Shown piece by piece: positions 26,525 through 34,710 of a stretch of DNA of 64,000 nt (position 1 is the first letter of the stretch; every line of letters begins with the position of its first letter). Position numbers and translations under genes: made by a program. The notes under the pieces are model-generated. The model was not told where the DNA came from. It searched no databases and worked only from the letters and a program-made list of their open reading frames with translations. The stretch is from the NCBI RefSeq assembly GCF_014649755.1, contig NZ_BMTQ01000001.1, forward strand, positions 651,834 through 715,833. The letters run 5' to 3'. This DNA is from Streptomyces litmocidini. Lineage in GTDB: Bacteria > Actinomycetota > Actinomycetes > Streptomycetales > Streptomycetaceae.

Positions 26525-27097
26525 TCAGGCGTGCCAGGTGTGGGCGGGGCCGCCCGCCTCCGCCTCGACCATGATCCGGCGCAGCATGCCGTTGAGCAGG
26601 TCGCGTTCCTCGGGGGTGAGGACGCCGAGGAGCCGCTCCTCCTCGTGGCCGAGGACGTCCATCGCGCCGAGCCAGGTCTCGCGGCCGGAGGCGGTGAGCT
26701 CGACGACGACCCGGCGGCGGTCGGTCGTGGACCGGGTGCGGCGGACGAAGCCGCGTTTCTCCAGGGCGTCGAGGCGCCCGGAGACGGAGGCGGGGGCCAG
26801 GTCGAGGTCCTGGGCGAGTTCGGAGGGGGCGGCGCTGCCGCCGCGTCCCGCGAGCTTGTGGAGGGTGTCGAACTCGTGGCGTTCCAGGTCGAAGTCGACG
26901 AGGGACTGCTCCCTGACCCGGCGCAGATGGACCGAGAGCTTCTTCATCCGGGTGACCGCGCCCTCGACGACGGGGTCGAGGCGGGGCAGGACGGGCTGCC
27001 AGCGGTCGACGTGGTCGTCGGTCCAGTCGCGCGGGGTGCGCGGTCCGCGCGGTTCCTCGGAGGGCGCCATGGGGTGATCGTACGTCGGTGCGGGCAT
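26525..27097 (-). CDS. MarR-family transcriptional regulator
   Basis: A 190-residue winged-helix repressor: FDLERHEFDTLHKLAGRGGSAAPSELAQDLDLAPASVSGRLDALEKRGFVRRTRSTTDRRRVVVELTASGRE spans about 75-146, with the wing Arg-rich as expected. The ATG at 27097 has GGAGG 5 bp upstream. It is divergent from an MFS exporter with shared operator-like repeats, so it probably represses the exporter and itself until a ligand binds. Confidence 0.92.
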   Translation of the reverse strand: MPAPTYDHPMAPSEEPRGPRTPRDWTDDHVDRWQPVLPRLDPVVEGAVTRMKKLSVHLRRVREQSLVDFDLERHEFDTLHKLAGRGGSAAPSELAQDLDLAPASVSGRLDALEKRGFVRRTRSTTDRRRVVVELTASGRETWLGAMDVLGHEEERLLGVLTPEERDLLNGMLRRIMVEAEAGGPAHTWHA

Positions 27098-27112
27098 CTT
27101 TCCCTCCGAAAG

Positions 27113-27156
27113 TACTTCGTTGACGAAATATTCGGCACCGAAATACTCTGCTGTCC
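27113..27156 (+). promoter_or_regulatory. Operator-promoter between the MarR and MFS genes
   Basis: Inverted repeat TACTTCG-TTGA-CGAAATA (27113-27130) and an overlapping imperfect copy ATATTCGGCACCGAAATA (27128-27145). TTGACG (27120-27125), an 18-bp spacer and TACTCT (27144-27149) make a plus-strand promoter whose start falls on the MFS ATG (27157). The operators cover both promoter boxes. Confidence 0.7.
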
Positions 27157-28380
27157 ATGCCCACGGCCTCCGCGCGCACCGCCCCGCCCCCGTCCGTCCC
27201 CCACCCCCTGCGCACCCGCCCCTTCCGCCTCCTCTTCACCGGCCGCGCCCTCTCCCTGCTCGGCGACGCCGCCATCCCCGCCGCCCTCGCCCTCGCCGTC
27301 CTGGAGGCCACCGGCTCCACCTCGGCGCTCGCCCTGGTCCTCGGCTGCGCGATGGTCCCCAAACTGCTCCTGCTGCCGCTGGGGGGCGTCGCCGGAGACC
27401 GCTTCGACGCCCGTACGGTCGCGCTCGCCACGGACCTCGTCCGCTGCGCCACCCAGCTCCTCGTCGGCGTCCAGCTGCTCGGCGGCTCCCCCGGCCTCGC
27501 CGTCCTCGCGGTCGCCGAGGCCCTCGGCGGCGCCGCCGGAGCCTTCGCCATGCCGACCGGCTCGCCGCTCGTGAAGGGCACGGTGCCGGAGGAGGCCCTG
27601 CACCGGGCCAACGCGGCGATGGGGGTCGCCCAGAGCGCCACCCGCCTCGCGGGACCCGCGCTCGCCGGCACCCTGGTCCTGACCGTCGGACCCGGCTGGG
27701 CGTTCGTCCTGGACGCGGCCACCTTCGCCGTCAGCGCCCTGCTCCTGACCGCCGTACGGGTGAAGCGGGTCCCCGTCCCGCGCCGCTCGCTCCGCGCCGA
27801 CCTCGCCGAGGGCTGGCAGGAGGTCCGCTCCCGCGACTGGTACTGGAGCAGCCTCATCGGCCACAGCGCCTGGAACGGCGCCGCCGCCGTCCTGATGACC
27901 CTCGGCCCCGCCATCGCCGTGGACCGGCTCGGCGGCGGCACCACCTGGGTCGTCCTCCTCCAGGTCGGCGCCGTCGGCTTCCTCCTCGGCACGCTGCTCG
28001 CCGACCGGGCCCGCCCCCGGCGCCCGGTCCTGACCGCGAACCTCGGCCTCGCCACGTACGCGCTGCCGCTGGTGCTGCTCGCCCTCGCCGCGCCCGCGCC
28101 GGTGACGATCGCGGCGTACGGGCTCGCGCAGGCGGGGCTCGGCTTCCTCTCCCCCGTCTGGCAGACCGCCGTCCAGCGCGCGGTGCCCGCCCGCGCGCTC
28201 GCCCGGGTCACCTCGTACGACTGGCTGCTCTCGCTCGCCGCGATGCCCCTGGGATACGCCCTCGCCCCGCTCGCCGCCGCGGCCTGGGGACCTCACGTAC
28301 CGCTGCTCGTCGCGGCGGCGGCCGTCGGCGGGTGCTGCGCGGGGACGGTGCTGGTGCCGGGGGTGAGGCGGTTCGGGTAG
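27157..28380 (+). CDS. MFS transporter, probable drug or metabolite exporter
   Basis: A 407-residue membrane protein with about 10-12 helices, start MPTASARTAPPPSVPHPLRT then LLFTGRALSLLGDAAIPAALALAVLEATGS. The conserved loop GGVAGDRFDARTV (motif A-like, about 76) and the enterobactin-exporter-like pattern (LRTRPFRLLFTGRALSLLGDA) support the MFS_3 group. It is probably leaderless from the operator-controlled promoter and is regulated by the divergent MarR gene. The substrate is unknown. Confidence 0.9.
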   Translation: MPTASARTAPPPSVPHPLRTRPFRLLFTGRALSLLGDAAIPAALALAVLEATGSTSALALVLGCAMVPKLLLLPLGGVAGDRFDARTVALATDLVRCATQLLVGVQLLGGSPGLAVLAVAEALGGAAGAFAMPTGSPLVKGTVPEEALHRANAAMGVAQSATRLAGPALAGTLVLTVGPGWAFVLDAATFAVSALLLTAVRVKRVPVPRRSLRADLAEGWQEVRSRDWYWSSLIGHSAWNGAAAVLMTLGPAIAVDRLGGGTTWVVLLQVGAVGFLLGTLLADRARPRRPVLTANLGLATYALPLVLLALAAPAPVTIAAYGLAQAGLGFLSPVWQTAVQRAVPARALARVTSYDWLLSLAAMPLGYALAPLAAAAWGPHVPLLVAAAAVGGCCAGTVLVPGVRRFG

Positions 28381-28410
28381 GGCTCTCGGCACCCGGCCCG
28401 GCCGACGCGC

Positions 28411-28428
28411 CGCCCCTTGGACGGGGCG
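28411..28428 (+). terminator. Weak hairpin after the MFS gene
   Basis: CGCCCC/GGGGCG with a 6-nt loop, 30 bp beyond the MFS stop codon. Confidence 0.4.
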
Positions 28429-28490
28429 TGCCCGTGCCACCTCGCAGTCGCCCCGCACCGCACCCGCGCCCCGCTCGCGCCCCCACCGAC

Positions 28491-28548
28491 TTGAACACGT
28501 TCAAGAGGAGGTCTACAGTCATGACCGCCAGCTTTTGAACGCGTTCAA
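28491..28548 (+). promoter_or_regulatory. Promoter flanked by two TTGAAC-NN-GTTCAA operators
   Basis: TTGAAC (28491-28496), a 17-bp spacer and TACAGT (28514-28519) form the promoter of the membrane protein/DUF393/TetR operon. Operator 1, TTGAACACGTTCAA (28491-28504), overlaps the -35. Operator 2, TTGAACGCGTTCAA (28535-28548, perfect), lies about 9 bp after the expected start. The TetR gene at the end of the operon is the obvious candidate repressor. Confidence 0.78.
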
Positions 28549-28561
28549 GGGAGGGTGGGGC

Positions 28562-28996
28562 ATGGACCTCACTGTCGTCGCGTACATCGTCTACCTGCTG
28601 ATCGGCGTGGCCCTCACCATCTGGGTCGCCCGCACCCTCAGCCGCAACGGAAGGATCTTCCTCTCCGACGTCCTGCACGGGAACGAGAAGCTCGCGGACG
28701 CCGTCAACCACCTCCTGGTGGTCGGCTTCTACCTCGTCAACTTCGGCTTCGTCGCCCTCTACCTGAGCCAGGACGCCGCCGTCGTCGACGCCCGGGCGCT
28801 CTTCGAGGCCCTCTCCGTCAAGCTCGGAGTGGTCCTGCTCGTCCTCGGCGTGATGCACCTCGGCAACGTCTACGTGCTCAACAAGATCCGGCGCCGCGGG
28901 GTCATGGAGCGCGAACAGGTGCCGCCGGTCGGCCCCCAGGGCTGGACCACGACCCCCAAGGGCGGCCCCTGGGCACCGCCCGCGCCCCAGGGCTGA
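28562..28996 (+). CDS. Small integral membrane protein in a TetR-controlled operon
   Basis: A 144-residue protein with three hydrophobic helices (LTVVAYIVYLLIGVALTIWVA; LLVVGFYLVNFGFVALYLS; LGVVLLVLGVMHLGNVYVL). Between them is a conserved-looking amphipathic stretch RTLSRNGRIFLSDVLHGNEKLADAVNHLL. The Pro/Gly tail is cytosolic or disordered. ATG 28562 has GGGAGGG 6 bp upstream; a TTG at 28535 would lie inside the operator. It stands first in an operon with a DUF393 thiol protein and a TetR regulator. Function unknown. Confidence 0.8.
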   Translation: MDLTVVAYIVYLLIGVALTIWVARTLSRNGRIFLSDVLHGNEKLADAVNHLLVVGFYLVNFGFVALYLSQDAAVVDARALFEALSVKLGVVLLVLGVMHLGNVYVLNKIRRRGVMEREQVPPVGPQGWTTTPKGGPWAPPAPQG

Positions 28997-29002
28997 CCGA
29001 CC

Positions 29003-29449
29003 GTGCCCGCCCCGACCGCGAGGCCGGCCCCCACGACCCCCGTGGGACGCCTGACCGTGCTGTACGACGCCGACTGCCCGCTCTGCGTGCACCTCCGGCA
29101 CTGGCTGCTGCGCCAACGGCAGCTCGTCCCGCTCGACTTCGTACCGGCCGGCTCGCAGCAGGCACGGCGCCTCTTCCCGGCCCTCGACCACACCGCCACC
29201 CTGCGGGAGATCACCGTGATCGGGGACCGGGGCCAGGTCTACCGCGAGACCTCCGCCTGGATCGTCTGCCTCTGGGCCCTGGCCGACCACCGGCCCAAGG
29301 CCCACTGGCTGGCCACCCCCGCCGGACAGCCCTTCGCCCGGGTGACCGTCCTGGCGGCCGCGAAGTGGCGCGAGGCCCTCAAGGCAGCGGGCCCGGACGA
29401 CCGATCCTGCCGGGACGGGCACTGCGAGGTGCCCGGACCGCCCGGTTAG
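29003..29449 (+). CDS. DUF393 (DCC-family) thiol-disulfide oxidoreductase-like protein
   Basis: A 148-residue small protein with the defining N-terminal motif VLYDADCPLCVHLRHWL (CPLC, Cys-x-x-Cys near residue 35), a thioredoxin-like fold signature, and DFVPAGSQQARRLFP, ITVIGDRGQVYRETSAWIVCLWAL downstream. Two C-terminal Cys (DRSCRDGHCEV) are extra. Its job is presumably redox chemistry linked to the upstream membrane protein. The GTG start is 6 bp after the previous stop codon. Confidence 0.85.
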   Translation: MPAPTARPAPTTPVGRLTVLYDADCPLCVHLRHWLLRQRQLVPLDFVPAGSQQARRLFPALDHTATLREITVIGDRGQVYRETSAWIVCLWALADHRPKAHWLATPAGQPFARVTVLAAAKWREALKAAGPDDRSCRDGHCEVPGPPG

Positions 29450-29459
29450 GCTCGCCCCT

Positions 29460-30227
29460 GTGAAGGACGTGAAGGAAGAGAAGAAGGCCGACGAGAAGAA
29501 GGCCCCCAAGAGCGAGCAGACCCGCACGCTCATCCTCGAGACCGCGCTCCGGCTGTTCAAGGAGCGCGGTTACGACAAGACGACGATGCGGGCCATCGCC
29601 CAGGAGGCCGGGGTCTCCGTCGGCAACGCGTACTACTACTTCTCCTCCAAGGAGCACCTCGTCCAGGGCTTCTACGACCGGATCGCCGAGGAGCACCAGG
29701 CGGCCGTCGAGCCCATCCTGACCGGCCCGGAGAAGGACCTGGCCGCCCGGATCCGCGGGGTCTACCTCGGCTGGCTCGACATCGCGGAGCCGTACCACGA
29801 GTTCGCGGCCCAGTTCTTCAAGAACGCCGCCGACCCGGACAGCCCGCTCAGCCCCTTCTCCCCCGAGTCGGAAGGCCCGCGCGAGGCGGCGATCGAGGTG
29901 CACCGGCGGGTCATCTCCGGCGCCTCGGTCAAGGTCGACCCGGAACTGAAGGAAGCGCTCCCGCAGTTGCTCTGGCTCCAGCAGATGGGCCTGGTGCTGT
30001 TCTGGGTGTACGACCGCTCGGAGGGCGCGGCGAACAGCCGGCGCCTGGTGGAGCGCCTGGCGCCGGTCACCGCCCGCGCGATCTCGCTCTCCCGCTTCCG
30101 GATCCTGCGCCCGCTGGTCAAGGAGACGCACGAACTGCTCTCCGACTTCATGCCGACGGCGGCCGGCATGGCGGCCTCGGGCAAGCCCGAGAAGCGGACG
30201 GCCCCGAAGCCGCAGGAGACCCCCTAG
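29460..30227 (+). CDS. TetR-family transcriptional regulator
   Basis: A 255-residue repressor. A Lys/Glu-rich 18-residue leader precedes a classic TetR HTH: RTLILETALRLFKERGYDKTTMRAIAQEAGVSVGNAYYYFSSKEHLVQGFYDRI (about 22-75). The large ligand domain follows. The GTG start lies 10 bp after the DUF393 stop. Last gene of the operon controlled by the two TTGAAC palindromes, it likely represses its own operon. Its TAG overlaps the stop of the convergent gene (CTAG). Confidence 0.92.
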   Translation: MKDVKEEKKADEKKAPKSEQTRTLILETALRLFKERGYDKTTMRAIAQEAGVSVGNAYYYFSSKEHLVQGFYDRIAEEHQAAVEPILTGPEKDLAARIRGVYLGWLDIAEPYHEFAAQFFKNAADPDSPLSPFSPESEGPREAAIEVHRRVISGASVKVDPELKEALPQLLWLQQMGLVLFWVYDRSEGAANSRRLVERLAPVTARAISLSRFRILRPLVKETHELLSDFMPTAAGMAASGKPEKRTAPKPQETP

Positions 30228-31777
30228 ATCCAGCTGAGTTCCCACAGGCGCCAGATGCCCGTGCCGTCCGACAGGTACTGGGAGCCGGTGACCGCGTCCG
30301 TGGAGAGGACGTAGTCCTTCTTCTGCCACAGCGGGACGAGCGGCACGTCGAGGGCGACCTCGTTCTGGATCTCCTTGAAGTCGGTCGTCGCCCGGCCCCG
30401 GTCGCTGTACTGCTGCGTCGAGGCGATCAGCTCGTCGATCCGCTTGCTGGAGAAGCCGTTGTGCAGGGTGTTCCCGCTGCCGACGAGCGGGGCGGTGAAG
30501 CTGTCGGAGTCGGGGAAGTCGGGGAGCCAGCCGACGGGGTAGGCGTCGTAGTCGCCCTTCGCGTACCCCTTCTGGAAGCTCTTCCAGTCGGCTTCCAGGA
30601 CCTTCACCTCGAAGAGGCCGGTCCCGTTCAGCTGCCGCTTGATCTCGGCGGCCTCGGCGACGTAGGTGGCGTCCTTGCGGACGCCGAGGGTGAACTCCAC
30701 CGGCGTCTTGATCCCGGCGTCCTTCAGGATCGCCGCGGCCTTCTTCCGGCTCGGCTCCGGGTAGACGTCGAAGAAGGCGGTGCTGTGGCCGACGAAGCCC
30801 TGCGGGATGAGGGAGTAGAGCGGCTCGACCGTGCCCTTGTAGGCGCCTTCGGTGATCGCCGGGCGGTCGAGGACGGCGGCGACGGCCTGCCGTGCGGCCT
30901 TGTCCGCCATGGGCGAGCCGGGCCGGACGTTGAAGTTGAGGTTGCGGATCTCGGCGCTCTCCGCCTCGGTGACCCGGGTCCCGTCCTTGGTGCCCAGGGT
31001 CGAGATGAAGTCCGGCGGGAGCTGCCGGTGCGTCACCTGGACCTCCTTCGCCTTCCAGGCGTCGGCGAGGTCCTCGGACTGGGCGTAGTACTTCACCAGG
31101 ACCGTGTGGCCGGCCTTGGTGACGGCGCCCCTGTACCTGGGGTTGGGCTCCAGGCGCGCGGACTTGCCCTCCTTGTACTCCTTGAGGACGTACGGCCCCG
31201 AGCCGTCGACCGCGGAGTCCGTCCGCAGCCTGTCGGCCGGGTAGTGGTCCTTGTCCACGATCGAGCCGGCACCCGTGGCCACCTTCAGCGGGAACGTGGC
31301 GTCACGGCCGCTCAGGTGGAAGGTGACGGTACGGCCCTCGGCCGAGACGTTCTTCAGCGTCGGGAAGAGCGGCTGCGGGCCGACGTCGGTCTTGATGCGC
31401 AGCATCCGCTCGAAGGAGTACTTGACGTCCCCGGCGGTGACCTTGCGCCCGCTGGCGAAGGTGAGGTCGTCGCGGAGCGTGCACTGGTACGTGGTGAGCT
31501 TGGTGCCCACGAACCTGCAGCTCTCGGCGGCGTCCGGGACCGGCTGGGAGAGGCCCGGCTTGAAGGTCAGCAGCGACTGGAAGACGTTGCTGTACATGGC
31601 CCAGGAGCCGGCGTCGTAGGCGCCCGCCGGGTCGAGCGAAGTGACCTCGTCGGTCGTGCCGACGGTGATCGGATCGGTCCGGACGCCGTCCGAGGGCAGG
31701 AGTTGCCAGCCCCCCACCCCGGCGGCCACCAGTACTCCACAAGTGATGAGGATCCGCAGACGGACCGTCGACCGCAT
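30224..31777 (-). CDS. Family 5 (peptide-type) ABC substrate-binding protein
   Basis: A 517-residue extracellular solute-binding protein of the DppA/OppA type: DPITVGTTDEVTSLDPAGAYDAGSW near residue 32, SLLTFKPGLSQPVPDAAESC, YKYSFERML-like region VKYSFERMLRI, and DYDAYPVGWLPDFPDSDSF near 410. The N-terminus (MRSTVRLRILITCGVLVAAGVGGWQLL) looks like an uncleaved membrane anchor rather than a usual lipobox. The ATG at 31777 has GGAAG upstream. No permease or ATPase genes lie next to it, so it is an orphan binding protein here. Confidence 0.88.
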   Translation of the reverse strand: MRSTVRLRILITCGVLVAAGVGGWQLLPSDGVRTDPITVGTTDEVTSLDPAGAYDAGSWAMYSNVFQSLLTFKPGLSQPVPDAAESCRFVGTKLTTYQCTLRDDLTFASGRKVTAGDVKYSFERMLRIKTDVGPQPLFPTLKNVSAEGRTVTFHLSGRDATFPLKVATGAGSIVDKDHYPADRLRTDSAVDGSGPYVLKEYKEGKSARLEPNPRYRGAVTKAGHTVLVKYYAQSEDLADAWKAKEVQVTHRQLPPDFISTLGTKDGTRVTEAESAEIRNLNFNVRPGSPMADKAARQAVAAVLDRPAITEGAYKGTVEPLYSLIPQGFVGHSTAFFDVYPEPSRKKAAAILKDAGIKTPVEFTLGVRKDATYVAEAAEIKRQLNGTGLFEVKVLEADWKSFQKGYAKGDYDAYPVGWLPDFPDSDSFTAPLVGSGNTLHNGFSSKRIDELIASTQQYSDRGRATTDFKEIQNEVALDVPLVPLWQKKDYVLSTDAVTGSQYLSDGTGIWRLWELSWI

Positions 31778-31971
31778 TGCCGTGCTTCCTTTTTTCGAGA
31801 CCACCCCAGATGCGACGGCCCCCGGAAAACGTCGCGATGGCTGCATCCCATCACACGGCTTTCACATGGGGAAGGGGAAACTTTCACACGACAGGTATAT
31901 GTCCGGGATATGAGAATTTAAGTCGATGAGCGGCACGCATCGCTCCGGGCGCGGGGAGTGACCGCGTCCGG

Positions 31972-33258
31972 TCAGGCCTGCTTCGAGGCGAGTTCGACGA
32001 CCGTGATGTCGGAGGGCGCCCCGACCCGGACCGGAGGCCCCCAGGCACCCGCGCCCCGCGAGACGTACAGCTGCGTGTCCCCGTACCGCTCCAGGCCCGC
32101 GACGGTCGGGTTGGCGAGCTCGGCGAGGTAGTTGCCGGGCCAGAGCTGGCCGCCGTGGGTGTGCCCGGAGAGCTGGAGGTCCACGCCGTGGCGTACGGCG
32201 TCGTGGACGACGATCGGCTGGTGCGCGAGGAGCACCGCGGCACGGGCCCGGTCGCGGTCGCCGAGGGCCCGCGCGAAGTCGGGGCCCTGGCCCTCGCTCT
32301 CCCCCGCGACGTCGTCGACGCCGGCGAGGTCGAAGCCGGCCGGGATCTCCACGCGCGCGTTGCGCAGCGGACGCAGGCCGAGTTCGCGGACGTGGTCGAC
32401 CCAGGCGTCGGCCCCCGAGAAGTACTCGTGGTTGCCGGTCACGAAGAAGGAGCCGTGCCGGGCCCGGAGCCGGGCGAGCGGTTCGGCGGCCGGGCCGAGG
32501 TCCTCGACGGTCCCGTCGACGAGGTCGCCGACGACGGCGATCAGGTCGGGCTGGGTGGCGTTGATCGAATCGACGATCCGCCGGGTGTGGGCGCGCCCCA
32601 GGATCGGCCCGAGGTGGATGTCGGAGACGACGGCGATCCGGTAGCCGTGCGCGGCGCGCGGGATCTTGGCCAGCGGCACGGTGACCCGTTTGACCCGGGG
32701 TCCGCGCAGCACCCCGTACGTCCCGTACCCGACGGTCCCGACGGCGACGGCGGCCGCGGAGCCCCCGACGACCCGGGAGACGAACAGCCGCCGGGAGAGC
32801 TCGGACTCCCGCGACCCGGCCACGGACGGGGACGCGGACACGGGGTCCGCGGCCGCGGGCTCCGACGGAGCGGGCGTCACGGGCGCGGGCTCCGCCGGAG
32901 CGGGCGTCGATGCGGGCTCCGCCGGGGCGGGGGCGGCGGCGCGGCGGCCCGTCCGGGCGCGCAGGAGCGGCCGGACGGCCTCGCCGACGAGCAGGGCCAG
33001 GACCAGGTACAGGAGCACGGCGAGCCAGAGGAAGCCCGGCCAGGCGACCGTCTGCTGGAACAGGAAGGGCGCACCCGCCCGCGAGGAGACCAGGGCCGCG
33101 AGCGAGAACAGCGGCAGGGCCACGACGACGGCCGTGCCGAGCCGGCGCGCGAGGCCCCCGGCCGCCGTGACGTCCCGCACGAGACGCCGCCACACGTACC
33201 AGTGGACCGCTCCGAGCAGCGCGAGCACCACGACCAGGACCAGCAGCAAGGCGACCAC
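31972..33258 (-). CDS. Membrane-anchored metallophosphoesterase
   Basis: A 428-residue protein. Four hydrophobic segments fill about 1-115, then a Pro/Ala/Glu linker (110-145), a further short hydrophobic stretch near 160-180, and a calcineurin-like phosphoesterase domain (205-428). All metal motifs are present: VVSDIHLG, VGDLVDGT, TGNHEYF, LAHQPIV and LSGHTHGGQLWP. It resembles YkuE-type phosphodiesterases that act on phospholipids or nucleotides at the membrane. GTG start at 33258. Confidence 0.92.
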   Translation of the reverse strand: MVALLLVLVVVLALLGAVHWYVWRRLVRDVTAAGGLARRLGTAVVVALPLFSLAALVSSRAGAPFLFQQTVAWPGFLWLAVLLYLVLALLVGEAVRPLLRARTGRRAAAPAPAEPASTPAPAEPAPVTPAPSEPAAADPVSASPSVAGSRESELSRRLFVSRVVGGSAAAVAVGTVGYGTYGVLRGPRVKRVTVPLAKIPRAAHGYRIAVVSDIHLGPILGRAHTRRIVDSINATQPDLIAVVGDLVDGTVEDLGPAAEPLARLRARHGSFFVTGNHEYFSGADAWVDHVRELGLRPLRNARVEIPAGFDLAGVDDVAGESEGQGPDFARALGDRDRARAAVLLAHQPIVVHDAVRHGVDLQLSGHTHGGQLWPGNYLAELANPTVAGLERYGDTQLYVSRGAGAWGPPVRVGAPSDITVVELASKQA

Positions 33259-33293
33259 GCCCCGGAACCCCTCTTCCCGTCCTTCCAGGCGTC

Positions 33294-33490
33294 CGCGCGG
33301 CGCGCGGCGCGCACCCCGCGCGACCCGATCACGCCGCTCGCCGTCCCCAGGACGGAGGACGTGGCGGCGAGCAGCGGATGGACCCAGGAGCGGGCCGTCG
33401 GGTCGCCCGCGTCGTCGGGGCGAGGCCGTTCCCGTCGTTCCGGAGGTGCTCGGCGGAAGTGACCCATGCGCAGCTGTCCACGAGCGTACA
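33294..33490 (-). pseudogene. Decayed inverted copy of the SCO4848-like membrane protein gene
   Basis: On the minus strand, in two frames, the sequence parallels the intact gene at 33567-33806. Frame 1 reads WVTSAEHLRNDGNGLAP (intact WITFARNLYEDGSGLAF). One lost base later, DDAGDPTARSWVHPLLAATS and SVLGTASGVIGSRGVRA match DDAGAPTAYFWVHLALAVTS and FVLGTAVGVIGWRGVRA. No start or stop codon is preserved. It fills most of the 308-bp gap upstream of the intact gene. Confidence 0.8.
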
Positions 33491-33566
33491 GACCCCGGCC
33501 GCCGGGCCCGCGGGCACGGGTCGGATACTGGCGGGACCGACCCGCCTCCTCCCGGAAGGGCACCTC

Positions 33567-33806
33567 GTGAAGCTCAGCCGTCGCACGTCCTGGTTCCTGC
33601 TCGCGTTCGGTGCCTGGTCCTGGATGATCTGGATCACCTTCGCCCGGAACCTGTACGAGGACGGGAGCGGACTCGCCTTCGACGACGCGGGCGCCCCGAC
33701 GGCCTACTTCTGGGTCCATCTCGCCCTTGCCGTGACGTCGTTCGTGCTGGGGACGGCGGTCGGCGTCATCGGTTGGAGGGGCGTGCGAGCGCACGCGGGC
33801 AAGTAG
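33567..33806 (+). CDS. SCO4848-family small membrane protein
   Basis: A 79-residue protein with two membrane helices: SRRTSWFLLAFGAWSWMIWITF (about 4-25) and TAYFWVHLALAVTSFVLGTAVGVIGW (about 43-68), joined by a conserved polar loop ARNLYEDGSGLAFDDAGAP. This matches the actinobacterial SCO4848 family; function is unknown. GTG start with GGAAGGG upstream. Remarkably, a decayed inverted copy lies just upstream and another fragment 1.1 kb downstream. Confidence 0.88.
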   Translation: MKLSRRTSWFLLAFGAWSWMIWITFARNLYEDGSGLAFDDAGAPTAYFWVHLALAVTSFVLGTAVGVIGWRGVRAHAGK

Positions 33807-33940
33807 AGGCCCCGCCCGCGCGCCGCGGGGGAGGCACGCGGAAGGGGCCGGTCGGCTTCCCGGGCCCGGACACGGTGATCGGCCCCGGTTCGCCGGGGAC
33901 GGCCGGGCCCTGTCTCCGGGTCCGCTCGTCCGGTCCTGTG

Positions 33941-33956
33941 GCAGGATCGCGGGATG
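33941..33956 (+). promoter_or_regulatory. -10-like element for the VOC gene
   Basis: CAGGAT (33941-33946) is placed 7 bp before the ATG at 33954, consistent with a leaderless transcript. No ribosome site or clear -35 is seen. Confidence 0.35.
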
Positions 33957-34367
33957 CTGCGACTAACCGACTTCATCATCGATTGCCCGGACACGATGAA
34001 GCTGGCGGCCTTCTACTCCGAGGTAGTGGGGCTCCCGGTCAAAGAGGGCAGTGACGAGCACTGGGCCGGTATCAAGTTCGGCGAGATCGAACTGGCCTTC
34101 ACCCGGGTGGAGGACTACCGCGCCCCGCAGTGGCCCGACAGCGAGCACCCCAAGCAGTTCCACCTCGATTTCGAAGTCGACGACATCGAGGCCGAACAGC
34201 GTCGCGTCCTGGCCCTCGGCGCGACCCTGCAACGGGACTGCGTCGGCCCCGACGGCTATGGCTTCCGCGTCTACGCCGACCCCGTCGGCCACCCCTTCTG
34301 CCTCTGCCGCAACAAGGGTGTCGTCTGGACCGATCAGGGCCTCGTCTGGCCCGAGCGCGACCAGTAA
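33954..34367 (+). CDS. VOC (glyoxalase/bleomycin-resistance-like) protein
   Basis: A 137-residue single VOC fold of two beta-alpha-beta-beta-beta halves: LTDFIIDCPDTMKLAAFYSEVVGLPVKEG at the start, FHLDFEVDDIEAEQRRVLALGATLQRD in the middle, and GFRVYADPVGHPFCLCRN at the end. His70-type and Glu-type metal ligands are possible (FHLDF) but the last Glu of glyoxalases is not obvious (FCLCR). Substrate unknown; typical of the glyoxalase-like domain group. Monocistronic. Confidence 0.85.
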   Translation: MLRLTDFIIDCPDTMKLAAFYSEVVGLPVKEGSDEHWAGIKFGEIELAFTRVEDYRAPQWPDSEHPKQFHLDFEVDDIEAEQRRVLALGATLQRDCVGPDGYGFRVYADPVGHPFCLCRNKGVVWTDQGLVWPERDQ

Positions 34368-34429
34368 CCAGTAGGCCGTGTTCCGAAGCAGGCGGGGTCG
34401 TTCGTCGACGGCGTCGGCGGTGACGGCGG

Positions 34430-34710
34430 CCGGATGACGGCGCGGGAGGAACGCGTCTTGTCGGCGCGGACCCGCTGGGGCCGGGTCCGCGGTCGGCCGC
34501 CGTCCGGCCGGGCGGTGCGGATGCCGGCCCTCATCGCCTCGAAGTGCGGGGCCCCCGCCCGCCCCGCGCTCAGGACCGGCGCGTGGACCGCCTGCCAGGA
34601 GCGGTGGCACGCGGGCGCGTCCCGCCGCGGCACGCCGGCACGCACCCGTCCCCGGATGCCGTCGAGGGGCCGACGGGGACGCCGGAGAGGAAGAGGTCCG
34701 GGAACTCGCG
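34430..34710 (-). mobile_element. Remnant of an IS5-family transposase gene
   Basis: In one minus-strand frame, fragments parallel an IS5-type transposase. PLDGIRGRVRAGVPRRDAP and SWQAVHA fit the N-terminal [28 protein letters not shown] pattern. APHFEAMRAGIRTARPDGG and RPRTRPQRVRADKTRSSRA fit the region around the last catalytic residue (GRPRxRPDRVRADKAYSSRA). About 100 residues between these blocks, including the central DDE Asp, are missing, and the usual YLRRRGI continuation is lost. No intact ends or target repeats could be recognised. Confidence 0.65.

Noticed and set aside
28521..28538. Five-codon mini-ORF MTASF behind a GAGGAGG site, possible leader peptide
   Set aside because: Its ATG lies upstream of the start site predicted from the TTGAAC-17-TACAGT promoter, so it would not be in the mRNA.
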